From positions 1,178,001 through 1,242,000 of the forward strand of contig NZ_OZ186815.1 in assembly GCF_964273065.1 (NCBI RefSeq): a DNA stretch of 64,000 nt, written 5' to 3'. Origin of the DNA: Nocardiopsis dassonvillei_B (lineage in GTDB: Bacteria > Actinomycetota > Actinomycetes > Streptosporangiales > Streptosporangiaceae). This document shows positions 42,309 to 51,593 of this stretch, one piece after another. The translations under genes were made by a program, and so were the position numbers. Positions within the stretch are counted from its first letter, which is position 1. Each line of letters starts with the position of its first letter. The notes beneath the pieces are model-generated. The model did no database searches. It had not been told where the DNA came from and saw nothing but the letters and a program-made list of their open reading frames with translations.

Positions 42309-45170
42309 CTAGGTGAGGGAGGAGTAGGCGACCACGCCGCGGCGCACCAGGTCGGTGGCCTTGCGGGCGGTGGAGCGCACACCCTCGTCGCCGGTGGCCC
42401 CGGCGATCTGGCCGAGCATGTCCACCAGCATCTTGGCGGTGCGCACGAAGTCGCCCGCGGGCATGTCGGCCTGGCGCAGGATCGCGTCCAGCCGGTCCCC
42501 GCGCGCCCACCGGTGCGCCGTCCACACGAACCCCAGGTCGGGGCGGCGCAGGAAGGTCACCCGGTGGCGGGCCTCCACCTCGTTCAGCTCCCCCCACAGC
42601 CGCACCATCTCGGCCAGGGTGTCGTCCACCCGGCCGCCGGGCAGCCGGGGGTAGGCCTCCTCGTTGCGGCGCGCCTCGTAGACCAGGGACGCCGCGCAGG
42701 ACGCCAGCTCCACAGGGGTCAGGTCCTTCCACAGCCCCCGGCGCAGGCACTCGGCGACCAGCAGGTCCAGCTCCGAGTACACCTTGGCCAGGCGCGCCCC
42801 GTCGTCGGAGACGTCGTCGCCGTCCAGGTACCCCAGGTCCTCCAGCACCCCGCACACCCGGTCGAAGGTGCGGGCGATGACGTGCGAGCGGCCCTCCACC
42901 CGGCGGCGCAGCGACTCCGTCTCGCGCTGGAGCCGGTGGTAGCGCTCCGCCCAGCGGGCGTGGTCCTCCCGTTCGGCGCACCCGTGGCAGGGGTGCTCGC
43001 GCAGCGCGGCGCGCAGCCGGAGCACCTCGGAGTCCTCCCCCGTGTTGCGCGGCGCCCGCTCGTAGACGGGGTCGGTCCCCTGCTCCTGGAGCTTGTTGCG
43101 CAGCGTGGAGGCCAGGTCCTGGCGCGAGCGCGGCGACTTGGCCGAGAACGACTTGGGGATGCGCATCCGCCCCGAGGGGTGCACCGGCACCGGGAAGTCC
43201 GTGGCGTTGATCCGCTTGACCTGCTTGTCCACGGTGAGCACCAGCGGCGCGGGCAGGTCGTGGCGCAGCCCCGGGTCCAGTACGACGGCGTGCCCCGTGT
43301 GGCGGCCCGCGGGGATGCGGATGATGTCGCCCGGGCGGAGCCGCTCCAGGCTCTCCAGCGCCTCCTCCCGCCGCCGCACCGAGCGGCTCTTGGACAGCAT
43401 CGCCTCGCGGTCGCTCAGCTCCCGCCGCAGCCGGGCGTACTCCATGAAGTCGCCCAGGTGGCACTCGGCGGACGCCGCGTACCCCTCCAGCGCCTCCTCG
43501 TGCTTGCGCAGCTGCCTGACCAGGCCCACCACCGCGCGGTCGGCCTGGAACTGGGCGAAGGACTCCTCCAGCATCGTGCGGCTGCGCCGCCGCCCCACCT
43601 GGCCGACGAGGTTGACGGCCATGTTGTAGGAGGGCTGGAAGCTGGAGTTGAGCGGGTAGGTGCGGGTGCCCGCCAGCCCGGCGATGGTCTCGGGGTCGCT
43701 GCCCGCCTGCCAGACGACGACCGCGTGCCCCTCCACGTCGATGCCGCGCCGCCCGGCCCGCCCGGTGAGCTGCGTGTACTCGCCGGGGGTGAGCTGGACG
43801 TGGGCCTCGCCGTTCCACTTGTCGATCTTCTCGATGACCACGGTGCGGGCCGGCATGTTGATGCCCAGCGCCAGGGTCTCGGTGGCGAACACCGCGCGGA
43901 TCAGCCCGCGTGAGAACAGGTGCTCGACGATCTCCTTGAACGTGGGCAGCATCCCCGCGTGGTGGGCGGCGATGCCGCACTCCAGGGCGCGCAGCCACTG
44001 GTCGAACCCCAGGACGGCCAGGTCCGCGCCGGGGATGTCCGCGCAGCGCGTCTCCGCGTACTCGCGGATGACCTCGGCCTCCTCGGGGGTGGTCAGGACC
44101 AGCCCCGAGGACAGGCACTGGCGGACGGCGTCGTCGCACCCGGCCCGGCTGAAGATGAACGTGATGGCGGGCAGCAGCCCCAGGTCGTCGAGCTCCTCGA
44201 TGATCGCGGGGCGCGAGGGCGGCGCGAACCGGCTCCGCGGGCGCACCTTCCCGCGCGAGCGCGACTGCGGGTGCCGCCTGCGGTGGGCCAGCTGGGTCAG
44301 CCGGGAGTCCTCCTCGGCGATGCGCGACAGCCGCGGGTTGATCCGCAGCGTCCGCCCGCCCACGTGGATCTCCCGGGGCTGCCAGCCGCGGTCGCGTTTG
44401 CGCTTCTTGCCGCCGCGGCGGTCCCGGCCCCGCTCCCCGCCCTCCTCACCGGAGTCGCCGTCCGCGGTGCCGGCCTCCTCCGCGCCGTCCAGGTCGACGA
44501 ACAGGTCGTGGATGCGGTCGCCCACCATGACGTGCTGCCACAGCGGGACGGGGCGCTTCTCGTCGACGATGACGGTGGTGTCGCCGCGCACCTGCTGCAA
44601 CCAGTCGCCGAACTCCTCGGCGTTGGAGACGGTGGCCGAGAGGGCGACCATGCGCACCGACTCCGGAAGGTGGATGATCACCTCCTCCCAGACCGCGCCG
44701 CGGAACCGGTCGGCGAGGTAGTGGACCTCGTCCATCACCACGTAGGCGAGCCCGCCGAGGGTCGCCGACCCCTCGTAGAGCATGTTGCGCAGCACCTCGG
44801 TGGTCATCACGACCACCGGGGCGTCCCCGTTGACGCTGTTGTCGCCGGTCAGCAGGCCGACCCGGTCGGCACCGTAGCGCGCCACCAGGTCGTTGAACTT
44901 CTGGTTGGACAGCGCCTTGATGGGCGTGGTGTAGAAGCACTTGGTGCCCTCGGCCAGGGCCAGGTGGACGGCGAACTCGCCGACCACCGTCTTGCCCGAG
45001 CCGGTCGGGGCGGCCACCAGCACCCCGTGGCCGTTCTCCAGGGCCTTGCAGGCCCGGACCTGGAACGGGTCGAAGTCGAACCCGTACAGCCCCTGGAACG
45101 CCTCGATGGCGGGGCTGGAGGCGCCCTGGCGCCGACGGAAGGCGGCGTACCGCTCAGCGTGACTACTCAT
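42309..45170 (-). CDS. helY: HelY/Ski2-like DEAD-box RNA helicase
   Basis: Superfamily 2 RNA helicase of 953 aa, the actinobacterial HelY related to yeast Ski2/Mtr4. Walker A is in APTGSGKTVVGEFAVH, motif II reads DEVH, motif III SATVSN, and motif VI is TGRAGRRG. A charged insert rich in Arg, Lys and Glu (about residues 215-260) interrupts the first half. The C-terminal helical and beta domains match the family. It probably works in RNA turnover. The order with the Tat genes and pafBC nearby is typical of Actinobacteria. Confidence 0.92.
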   Translation of the reverse strand: MSSHAERYAAFRRRQGASSPAIEAFQGLYGFDFDPFQVRACKALENGHGVLVAAPTGSGKTVVGEFAVHLALAEGTKCFYTTPIKALSNQKFNDLVARYGADRVGLLTGDNSVNGDAPVVVMTTEVLRNMLYEGSATLGGLAYVVMDEVHYLADRFRGAVWEEVIIHLPESVRMVALSATVSNAEEFGDWLQQVRGDTTVIVDEKRPVPLWQHVMVGDRIHDLFVDLDGAEEAGTADGDSGEEGGERGRDRRGGKKRKRDRGWQPREIHVGGRTLRINPRLSRIAEEDSRLTQLAHRRRHPQSRSRGKVRPRSRFAPPSRPAIIEELDDLGLLPAITFIFSRAGCDDAVRQCLSSGLVLTTPEEAEVIREYAETRCADIPGADLAVLGFDQWLRALECGIAAHHAGMLPTFKEIVEHLFSRGLIRAVFATETLALGINMPARTVVIEKIDKWNGEAHVQLTPGEYTQLTGRAGRRGIDVEGHAVVVWQAGSDPETIAGLAGTRTYPLNSSFQPSYNMAVNLVGQVGRRRSRTMLEESFAQFQADRAVVGLVRQLRKHEEALEGYAASAECHLGDFMEYARLRRELSDREAMLSKSRSVRRREEALESLERLRPGDIIRIPAGRHTGHAVVLDPGLRHDLPAPLVLTVDKQVKRINATDFPVPVHPSGRMRIPKSFSAKSPRSRQDLASTLRNKLQEQGTDPVYERAPRNTGEDSEVLRLRAALREHPCHGCAEREDHARWAERYHRLQRETESLRRRVEGRSHVIARTFDRVCGVLEDLGYLDGDDVSDDGARLAKVYSELDLLVAECLRRGLWKDLTPVELASCAASLVYEARRNEEAYPRLPGGRVDDTLAEMVRLWGELNEVEARHRVTFLRRPDLGFVWTAHRWARGDRLDAILRQADMPAGDFVRTAKMLVDMLGQIAGATGDEGVRSTARKATDLVRRGVVAYSSLT

Positions 45171-45182
45171 ATGGCTCCCAGC

Positions 45183-46082
45183 CTATGAGGTCAGCTCCAA
45201 CATCTCGACCGACTTCGGCACCACTTCGCACACCAGCGGCGGTTCTCCCAGCCGTTCGCCGTCCGCGTAGACGGGCACGCCCTCGGCCCGGATGGTCACG
45301 GTGCGTCCGCGTTCGACGATGATCTCGGGCCGGTCGAGGTGCCCGCCGGTGAAGACCAGGGGGAACAGGAGCAGGAAGCGGGCCAGCGGAGTCTCCCGGC
45401 CGAAGACCACGTCGATGAGGCCGTCGTCGGGCTCGGCGGCGGCGCACACCCTCATGCCGCCGCCGTAGGAGGAGGTGTTGCCGACGGCGACGAGCATGCC
45501 CGGCTCGTCCACGACCCGGCCGTCGACGTCGATCTCGTAGCGGGCGGCCCTGAAGGACCCCAGTTCGGCGACGACGCCCGCCAGGTATCCGGCCCGGCCG
45601 ATCTTGAACCGGAACCCGTTGACCCGCTCGTTGACGCGCGCGTCGAACCCGCAGGCGAGCACGCTGAGGAAGTGGCGGCGGGTCCCGTCGGCCAGCTTCA
45701 CCCGCACGCAGTCGACCGAGCGGGTGCGTCCGCGCAGGATGGCGGCGGCCACGTCGCGCAGCGACCCGCGCGGGCGGCCGAAGGCCCGGGCGATGTCGTT
45801 GCCGGTGCCGGTGGGCACCACGGCCAGGGGCACCCCGGTGCCGACCACGCCCTGCAGGGCCTGGTGGACCAGCCCGTCGCCGCCCACGGCGACCAGGGCG
45901 TGCGGGCGGTCGGCGGCGGCCAGGCGGGCCAGGCGGCGGCTGTCGGCGGCCGACCCGCCGCTGTAGACGTGGACGCGCGCCCCGGCCTCCCGCAGAGCCT
46001 CCTTGAGGCGGACGGCGGTGACGGCGGCGCGGCGCCGGCCGGACCTGGGGTTGACCAGCAGGGCGATGTCAGGGGAGGGCAT
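45183..46082 (-). CDS. Diacylglycerol/lipid kinase family protein
   Basis: Lipid kinase of the DAGK catalytic domain (YegS/DgkB-like) class, 299 aa from ATG 46082 after AAGGA. The nucleotide-binding motif GGDGLVHQALQG and the preceding LLVNPRSGRRRA are conserved, as is VVPTGTGNDIARAFG. It likely phosphorylates diacylglycerol or a related lipid at the membrane. It ends 12 bp before the helY start, so the two are probably co-transcribed. Confidence 0.88.
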   Translation of the reverse strand: MPSPDIALLVNPRSGRRRAAVTAVRLKEALREAGARVHVYSGGSAADSRRLARLAAADRPHALVAVGGDGLVHQALQGVVGTGVPLAVVPTGTGNDIARAFGRPRGSLRDVAAAILRGRTRSVDCVRVKLADGTRRHFLSVLACGFDARVNERVNGFRFKIGRAGYLAGVVAELGSFRAARYEIDVDGRVVDEPGMLVAVGNTSSYGGGMRVCAAAEPDDGLIDVVFGRETPLARFLLLFPLVFTGGHLDRPEIIVERGRTVTIRAEGVPVYADGERLGEPPLVCEVVPKSVEMLELTS

Positions 46083-46172
46083 GGGGGGTCCTTCGCTACC
46101 CGGGGGCGGGGAGGGTGTACGGACGGCGCGGGGACGCCCGCACACCCGCGCGCCCGGGTGTGCGCGGACGGT

Positions 46173-46601
46173 TCAGGAGGCGTCGGTCTCCTGGCCGGCC
46201 GCGGCGGCCTCCTCGCGCTGACGGCGATGGTACTCCTCCATCGCCCGGGGGCTGTTGAGCGGGGAGGGCACCCACCCGACCTCCACGTCGACCTCGCCGC
46301 GCTGGATCCTCGCCTCCTCCTCGGTGAGGTACTCCTCCGGGATGTCGAACTCGCCGTCCCGGGCGCCCAGGACGAACGCCTCCCACTCCGCGGGGGTGAA
46401 GAACAGGGTGCCCTTCTCCGGGGACTTCCCGTCGCGGACCGCGCGGAAGCCGTCGTCGAAGGTGGCGACCTCCACGATCGCCTCCGAGTCGGGGTTGGAC
46501 AGGGAGGAGCGCATCCACACCGCGTCGGTGGTGTCGTGCCACTTCTCGTTGCCCATGGCCTCCGGCGGGAGCTCCCGCTTGGTCTCGGTCTGCTCGCTCA
46601 T
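46173..46601 (-). CDS. DUF397 domain protein
   Basis: Actinobacterial DUF397 protein, 142 aa from ATG 46601 with GAGGA upstream. The domain core is WMRSSLSNPDSEAIVEVA, then AVRDGKSPEKGTLFFTPAEW. The usual DUF397 has a Cys in the first motif (G.CVEVA), absent here. DUF397 proteins often pair with an XRE regulator in developmental control, but none is adjacent. The C-terminal 50 residues form a charged extension of unknown role. Confidence 0.75.
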   Translation of the reverse strand: MSEQTETKRELPPEAMGNEKWHDTTDAVWMRSSLSNPDSEAIVEVATFDDGFRAVRDGKSPEKGTLFFTPAEWEAFVLGARDGEFDIPEEYLTEEEARIQRGEVDVEVGWVPSPLNSPRAMEEYHRRQREEAAAAGQETDAS

Positions 46602-46706
46602 CGATGTCCTCTTCACACGGCCGGGGACGCCGGCCGGGGCGGAAGGCCGGTCGGCGCCGGGGGCCCGGCGGCCCCCGACGCCGACCCTAGCGCGTGCGGA
46701 AGGGGC

Positions 46707-47576
46707 TCAGGAGCGCTTGCCCGCTTCCTCCTCCAGGTCCGGATCGTCCAGGGAGGAGGGGGTGTCGTCCAGTTCGGAGGCCTCGTCGTCGGACAGGTCG
46801 CCGTAGGGGTCGTGGCGCTTCCTGCGGCGGTCGTTGAGGAACGCGAAGAGCTCGGCCACCTCGAACAGGAGCACCAGCGGGACGGCCAGCGCGAGCATGG
46901 AGATCGGCTCGGCCGGGGTGACCACGGCGGCGAGGACGACCGAGGAGAAGATGATGACCCGGCGCCACTTGGCGATGGCGGCGTGCGGCAGGACCCCGAT
47001 GATGTTGAGCAGCGCGATCAGCAGCGGCAGCACGAAGCCCAGGCCGAACATCGTCATCATGATGAGCATGTAGCTCAGGTACTCGCCGATGGTGAGGAAG
47101 GGTTCGGCGTCGTCGGGCAGGAAGCCGAACAGGACCTGCAGCGCGTAGGACGTGATGAAGTACGCCAGCGCGGCGCCCGCGATGAACAGCACTCCCGCCA
47201 GCGGGGCGAAGATGTAGGCGTAACGCTTCTCCCGGGTGTGCAGCGCGGGGGCGACGAACGCCCACAGCTGGTAGAGCCAGAAGGGCGCCGAGACGATCGC
47301 GCCGACGAACAGCCACACCTTGAACGCGACGAAGAACGCGTCGAAGGGGCCGGTGACGATCAGGGAGCAGCCGTCCTGGGCCGCGACCTTGGACTCCGGA
47401 AGCGAGCAGTACGGGGCCTTGAGGAACTCCCACACGTAGTCGTAGGCGAGGTAGCCGACGACGCAACCGAGGGCGAGCGCGATCGCCGCCTTCACCACGC
47501 GGCCGCGCAGCTCGCGCAGGTGCTCCATGAGCGGCATCCGGGCGTCCGGGTTGGCCGCCCGGCGTGGGGCCCTCAT
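46707..47576 (-). CDS. tatC: Twin-arginine translocase subunit TatC
   Basis: Polytopic receptor that binds twin-arginine signal peptides, 289 aa from ATG 47576. Six membrane helices follow the conserved MPLMEHLRELRGRVVKA. The FDAFFVAFKV segment and the invariant-Glu region (EPFLTIGEYLSYMLIMMTMF) are present. An acidic cytosolic tail of about 45 residues ends the protein. It is in the usual tatA-tatC order and co-oriented with helY. Confidence 0.95.
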   Translation of the reverse strand: MRAPRRAANPDARMPLMEHLRELRGRVVKAAIALALGCVVGYLAYDYVWEFLKAPYCSLPESKVAAQDGCSLIVTGPFDAFFVAFKVWLFVGAIVSAPFWLYQLWAFVAPALHTREKRYAYIFAPLAGVLFIAGAALAYFITSYALQVLFGFLPDDAEPFLTIGEYLSYMLIMMTMFGLGFVLPLLIALLNIIGVLPHAAIAKWRRVIIFSSVVLAAVVTPAEPISMLALAVPLVLLFEVAELFAFLNDRRRKRHDPYGDLSDDEASELDDTPSSLDDPDLEEEAGKRS

Positions 47577-47696
47577 CCTGTGGTCACTCTTCTCTCCATC
47601 GGGGCCGCGCGCCCTGCGGCGCGGCCGTCGGCGAAGGCGCGGCGCACCGGCACCGCGTCCGGCCACCGCGGCCCGGCGGGCCGTACGGGCCCGCCG

Positions 47697-48014
47697 CTAC
47701 TGCTGGTTGTTGTAGGGCTGGGGCTCGCCGGCCTCGTTGACGATGCGCTGGCCGGGCGGCAGCTGCGGGTAGGAGGCCTGCGGCTGCTGCGGCTGGGGCG
47801 CGGGCTGCGGCTGCGCCGGGGCCTGCGGCTGCTGGTTCTGCGGCTGCGCCTGCTGGTTCTGCTCGTCCTCGGTCTCCACCAGGCCCTTGCTCTCGGCCTT
47901 GAGGATGCGCGCACTGCGGCCCAGGGAGCGGGCCAGGTCCGGGAGCTTCTTGGCCCCGAACAGCAGCAGTGCGATCACCAGGAGGATCAGGATCTCACGT
48001 GCCCCGATACCCAT
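47697..48014 (-). CDS. tatA: Sec-independent translocase subunit TatA
   Basis: Pore-forming subunit of the twin-arginine system, 105 aa from ATG 48014 with AGGAA nine bases upstream. One N-terminal membrane helix (REILILLVIALLLFGAKKLP) is followed by the amphipathic helix LARSLGRSARILKAE. The C-terminal 55 residues are Gln/Pro-rich and unstructured. A GTG three codons earlier is a less likely start. Confidence 0.93.
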   Translation of the reverse strand: MGIGAREILILLVIALLLFGAKKLPDLARSLGRSARILKAESKGLVETEDEQNQQAQPQNQQPQAPAQPQPAPQPQQPQASYPQLPPGQRIVNEAGEPQPYNNQQ

Positions 48015-48080
48015 CCTTCTCACTTCCTTTCGCGGCGCGACCAGGCGCCTTCGATGGTACGCGCACCGGACACGGGGTGC

Positions 48081-48260
48081 TCACCCGTCCCCGCCACGGC
48101 GGAGGGGGAGCGCCGGCGCCCCCTCGGTCCGGTGCTCGCCCGACGCCCGCGCCACCTGTCGGGCCAGCGCGTCCGCAGCCCGGCGCACCCTCAGCGCGAG
48201 GGCACCGATGAGGACGACTCCCGCGAGAAACGCACCGAACAGGACAGTCAGGACGATCAC
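48081..48260 (-). CDS. Small single-helix membrane protein (59 aa)
   Basis: A short gene between tatA and pafBC, starting at the GTG complementing 48258-48260 with AAGG seven bases upstream. The N-terminus VIVLTVLFGAFLAGVVLIGA is one membrane helix, followed by basic RVRRAADALARQVARAS and an unstructured tail. Small proteins with this layout sit at the same place in other Actinobacteria, from memory of the family; function unknown. Confidence 0.6.
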   Translation of the reverse strand: MIVLTVLFGAFLAGVVLIGALALRVRRAADALARQVARASGEHRTEGAPALPLRRGGDG

Positions 48261-48362
48261 GCTTGTACCTTATCCCCTCCGGTCCGGCCTACACCCGGAC
48301 CCCGGGTGAACAACCGTGGCTCACTCAGGAGACGAATCGGTCTCGGCCGCTCCCCGGCGGGC

Positions 48363-50378
48363 TCACTCGGAGCGGTAGAGCTCCAGGGTGCGGCGCGCCT
48401 CCGCCCGCGCCTGCCCGGCCAGCGCCTCGGGGGCGGCGATCCGCCCGCGCGGGCCCAGCCGCAGGGCCAGCCGCACCACCCAGGCGGGCGCCGGGGTGCG
48501 CAGCACGGCCCGGACCCCTCCCCCGGGCAGCTCCGTCACCGACTCGCACACGTAGTCCTCGGTGACCCACCGGGCGGGGGACTCCAGGTCCAGGGTGACC
48601 AGCGCGTCCCGGTCGGAGAGCTGGAGCAGCCCCCCGGACAGGTCGCGGCGGCCCACCCCCTCGGGGACCTCCGCCGGGTAGGGCAGGACGGTGAGCTCCA
48701 GCACCCGGTCCAGCCGGAACAGGCGCACGTCCTCGCGCAGCCGGCAGTACCCCTCCAGGAAGGTGTGGCCGTCCTGGACGACCAGGCCCATGGGGTCCAC
48801 CTCGCGCTCGGTGACCTGGTCCAGGTACCCCGACAGGTAGCGCAGGTGCAGGCGCTGGCCCGACTCCAGGGCCTGGGCGCAGCGCCGCCGGGTCTGCTCG
48901 ACCTGCGCGTCGCCGGAGTCCTCCAGGCGCACCTGTACCGAGTCGGCCAGGGAGCCCAGGGCGGTGCCCGCGGCCGTGCGCAGCTTCTCCGAGACCCGCT
49001 TGAGGGCGCCCGTCTCCAGCCCCTCGGCCTCGGGCAGCGCCTCCAGCAGCGACAGGCCCACCACCAGGCTGGCTGCCTCGTCGGCGGTCAGCCGCAGCGG
49101 CTGGGCCAGCGTCTCGGCGTTGGCGATGATGATCTCGCCGGTCTCCTTGGCCGCGTCCAGGTCCACGTCGATGAGGTCGCCGGGGGTGTACCCGGGCAGG
49201 CCGCACATCCACAGCAGGCTCAGGTCGGCGACCACCTGCTTCTCGGTGAGGCCGAAGTGCGCGGCCACCTCCGGCACCCGCACGTCCCGGCCCAGGGCGT
49301 AGGGCACGAGCATGAGCAGGCGGCGCAGCTGGTCGGCGGAGCGGGGCCCGCGGGCCGGACCGCTGTCCTCCGCCACCGGGGCGGCCGGGGCCGGGTCCCG
49401 GGGGGACGGGGCGGCGTCCGCGATCGCCGACAGGTGCTCGACCACGGCGGCCCTGGCCTCGGCGGGTTCGACGATGACGGCGTTGGCGCCGTAGGAGGCG
49501 ACGTGCTCGACCAGGTCGGGGACGTCGACGTAGGGGACGGTGAGGACGTCCCAGCCGCCGTCGGCGCCCTCGCGCTCACCCGGCACCGCGCGCAGCGCCC
49601 CGCGCCGCAGGGCGTGGGCGGTGTCGGGGCGCACCCGGACGGTGGCGGTCGCCTCCGGCTCGGCCCGGTGCCCGGCCGCCACCGACCGCAGGTCCACCCC
49701 CTCGGGGACGACCACGTCGGGACCGCCGCGCAGGACCTCCACCTCGCCGCGGATACGGCCCAGGCGGAACACCCGGCGGGCGTCGCGCCGCCGGTCGTGG
49801 CCCACCACGTACCAGTGCCCGCGCAGGTTGACGATGCCCCACGGCTCGATCTCGCGCCGCTCGGGCGCGGACTGGCCGGGCTTGCGGTAGTCGAAGGCGA
49901 TGGGCCGCCGGTCGCGCACCGCCTGCCACACCGGCCCGAACGCGGGCTCGTCGGTGCGCATGGCCGGGGTCAGGCCCGGGGCGGCCTCGGTGTCCACCGG
50001 CACACCGGCCGAGCGCAGTTTGAACAGGGCGTTGGCCGCGGCCTCGCCCAGGGAGGCGTGCCGCCAGGCCCGGGCGGCCAGGCCGAGGACCACGGCCTCG
50101 TCGGGCAGGAGCTCGATCTCGGGCAGCTCGTAGTCGGCCCGGGAGATCCGGTACCCCTCCTCGCCGCTGATCGCGTCACCGGTGCCCACCTGGATGGGGA
50201 TGCCGCTGTCGCGCAGCTCCCGCTTGTCCCGCTCGAACATGCGCTTGAACGCCTGCTCGCTCTCGGCCTCGGCGTATCCGTACACCGTGCGCCGGATCTC
50301 CTGGGCCGTCAGGTGGCGGCGCGTGGACAACAGGCAGATGACCAGGTTCAACTGCCGTTCCGTCTTCCTGCGCGACAT
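48363..50378 (-). CDS. pafBC: Fused PafB-PafC WYL-domain regulator
   Basis: DNA-damage transcription activator made of two WYL proteins joined in one 671-aa chain. The first half has an N-terminal winged helix (ERQLNLVICLLSTRRHLTAQ) and a WYL domain with GHWYVVGHDRRR. The second half begins near residue 330 with PEVAAHFGLTEKQVVADLSL and contains a WYL domain with HTFLEGYCRLREDVRLFRLD. In mycobacteria PafB and PafC are separate proteins that activate repair genes together. The Ala/Pro-rich linker near residues 305-330 marks the fusion. It lies in the same neighbourhood as the Pup-proteasome genes. Confidence 0.88.
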   Translation of the reverse strand: MSRRKTERQLNLVICLLSTRRHLTAQEIRRTVYGYAEAESEQAFKRMFERDKRELRDSGIPIQVGTGDAISGEEGYRISRADYELPEIELLPDEAVVLGLAARAWRHASLGEAAANALFKLRSAGVPVDTEAAPGLTPAMRTDEPAFGPVWQAVRDRRPIAFDYRKPGQSAPERREIEPWGIVNLRGHWYVVGHDRRRDARRVFRLGRIRGEVEVLRGGPDVVVPEGVDLRSVAAGHRAEPEATATVRVRPDTAHALRRGALRAVPGEREGADGGWDVLTVPYVDVPDLVEHVASYGANAVIVEPAEARAAVVEHLSAIADAAPSPRDPAPAAPVAEDSGPARGPRSADQLRRLLMLVPYALGRDVRVPEVAAHFGLTEKQVVADLSLLWMCGLPGYTPGDLIDVDLDAAKETGEIIIANAETLAQPLRLTADEAASLVVGLSLLEALPEAEGLETGALKRVSEKLRTAAGTALGSLADSVQVRLEDSGDAQVEQTRRRCAQALESGQRLHLRYLSGYLDQVTEREVDPMGLVVQDGHTFLEGYCRLREDVRLFRLDRVLELTVLPYPAEVPEGVGRRDLSGGLLQLSDRDALVTLDLESPARWVTEDYVCESVTELPGGGVRAVLRTPAPAWVVRLALRLGPRGRIAAPEALAGQARAEARRTLELYRSE

Positions 50379-50473
50379 CGCCTGCACCCTCTTCTCGCCC
50401 GCTGGTGGAATGCTCCCGGCGGCGGGGCGCGTCGTCCCCGTACCGGTCTGGCAACGACGGTACCGTGCCTGGC

Positions 50474-51550
50474 ATGATCCGGTGGCGCCGTGGTGAAGTC
50501 CGTGAACTCCTCCCCTCCTGGCCCGGGGTGCGCGTGTGCCTGGCCGCCGTCCCCGACGGCGCGGGCGGGGAGGCGTCCTGCCGGGCGGTCGCCTACACCG
50601 GCCTGGTCGGCGACCCCCGCCCCGGGGACGCGGTACTGCTCAACACCGGGGCCCTGGACCTCGGGTTGGGCACGGGCGGGTACGCGATGGTGGTGGCGCT
50701 GCCCGACCGGCTGCCGCCCGACCGGGAGGGGCCCGGGCACCTCGTCAAGGCGCGGTACACACCGCTGCAGGCCGTGGTCGAGGGCGCCGACGAGCAGGAC
50801 TCGCCGCACCACTCGACACTGCGCGACGCGGCCGGGGTGGGGGGCATGCCGGTGGTGGTCGCCGACCTGCACTCGTCCCTGCCCGCGGTGCTGGCCGGGA
50901 TCCTGCACGAGCGGCCCGGGGCGCGGGTCGTCAACGTCATGACCGACGGCGGGGCGCTGCCCGCCGCGTTCTCCCGCACCCTGGGGGTGCTGCGGGAGGA
51001 GGGGCTGCTGGCGGGGTGCGTGACCACCGGCCAGGCGTTCGGCGGCGACCTGGAGGCGGTGACGGTCCACTCGGGGCTGCTGGCCGCCCGGCACGTGCTG
51101 GGCGCCGACGTCGCGGTGGTCTGCCAGGGGCCGGGCAACCTGGGCACGGGGACGCCGTGGGGGTTCTCCGGGGTGTCCTGCGGCGAGGCGGTCAACGCGG
51201 CGGCCGTGCTGGGCGGGCGCCCGGTGGCGGCGCTGCGGGTCAGCGAGGCCGACCCCCGCCCCCGGCACCGGGGGGTGTCCCACCACAGCCTGACGGCCTA
51301 CGGGCGGGTGGCGCTGGCCCGCGCCGACGTGGTGGTCCCGCTGCTGCCGGGCGTGTTCGGGGAGCGGGTGCGCGCCCAGGCCGCGCCGCTGGGCGACCGG
51401 CACACGCTGGTGGAGGTCGGTGTGGAGGGTTTGGAGGAGGCGCTGCTGGCGCTGCCGGTGAAGCCGTCCACCATGGGCCGGGGGCTGGAGGAGGACCGGG
51501 CGGCGTTCCTGAGCGCGGCGGCCGCGGGCCGCCACGCCGCCCGCGGCTGA
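50474..51550 (+). CDS. DUF3866 family protein
   Basis: Conserved actinobacterial and firmicute protein of unknown function, 358 aa from ATG 50474. The DUF3866 pattern is clear: PRPGDAVLLNTGALDLGLGT, RYTPLQAVVEGADE, LHSSLPAVLAGI and VSHHSLTAYGRVALA. It is divergent from pafBC with less than 100 bp between, a frequent arrangement in Actinobacteria. No membrane segment is seen. Confidence 0.82.
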   Translation: MIRWRRGEVRELLPSWPGVRVCLAAVPDGAGGEASCRAVAYTGLVGDPRPGDAVLLNTGALDLGLGTGGYAMVVALPDRLPPDREGPGHLVKARYTPLQAVVEGADEQDSPHHSTLRDAAGVGGMPVVVADLHSSLPAVLAGILHERPGARVVNVMTDGGALPAAFSRTLGVLREEGLLAGCVTTGQAFGGDLEAVTVHSGLLAARHVLGADVAVVCQGPGNLGTGTPWGFSGVSCGEAVNAAAVLGGRPVAALRVSEADPRPRHRGVSHHSLTAYGRVALARADVVVPLLPGVFGERVRAQAAPLGDRHTLVEVGVEGLEEALLALPVKPSTMGRGLEEDRAAFLSAAAAGRHAARG

Positions 51551-51593
51551 CGCCTCCGGCACAGGTCCCTCCCGGTGCGGTCCGGCCCCGCCC

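Noticed and set aside
45339..50477. 1712-aa plus-strand frame opposite the lipid kinase, tat and pafBC genes
   Set aside because: Antisense shadow of at least six well-supported minus-strand genes; Gly/His/Gln/Val-rich composition typical of high-GC shadows.
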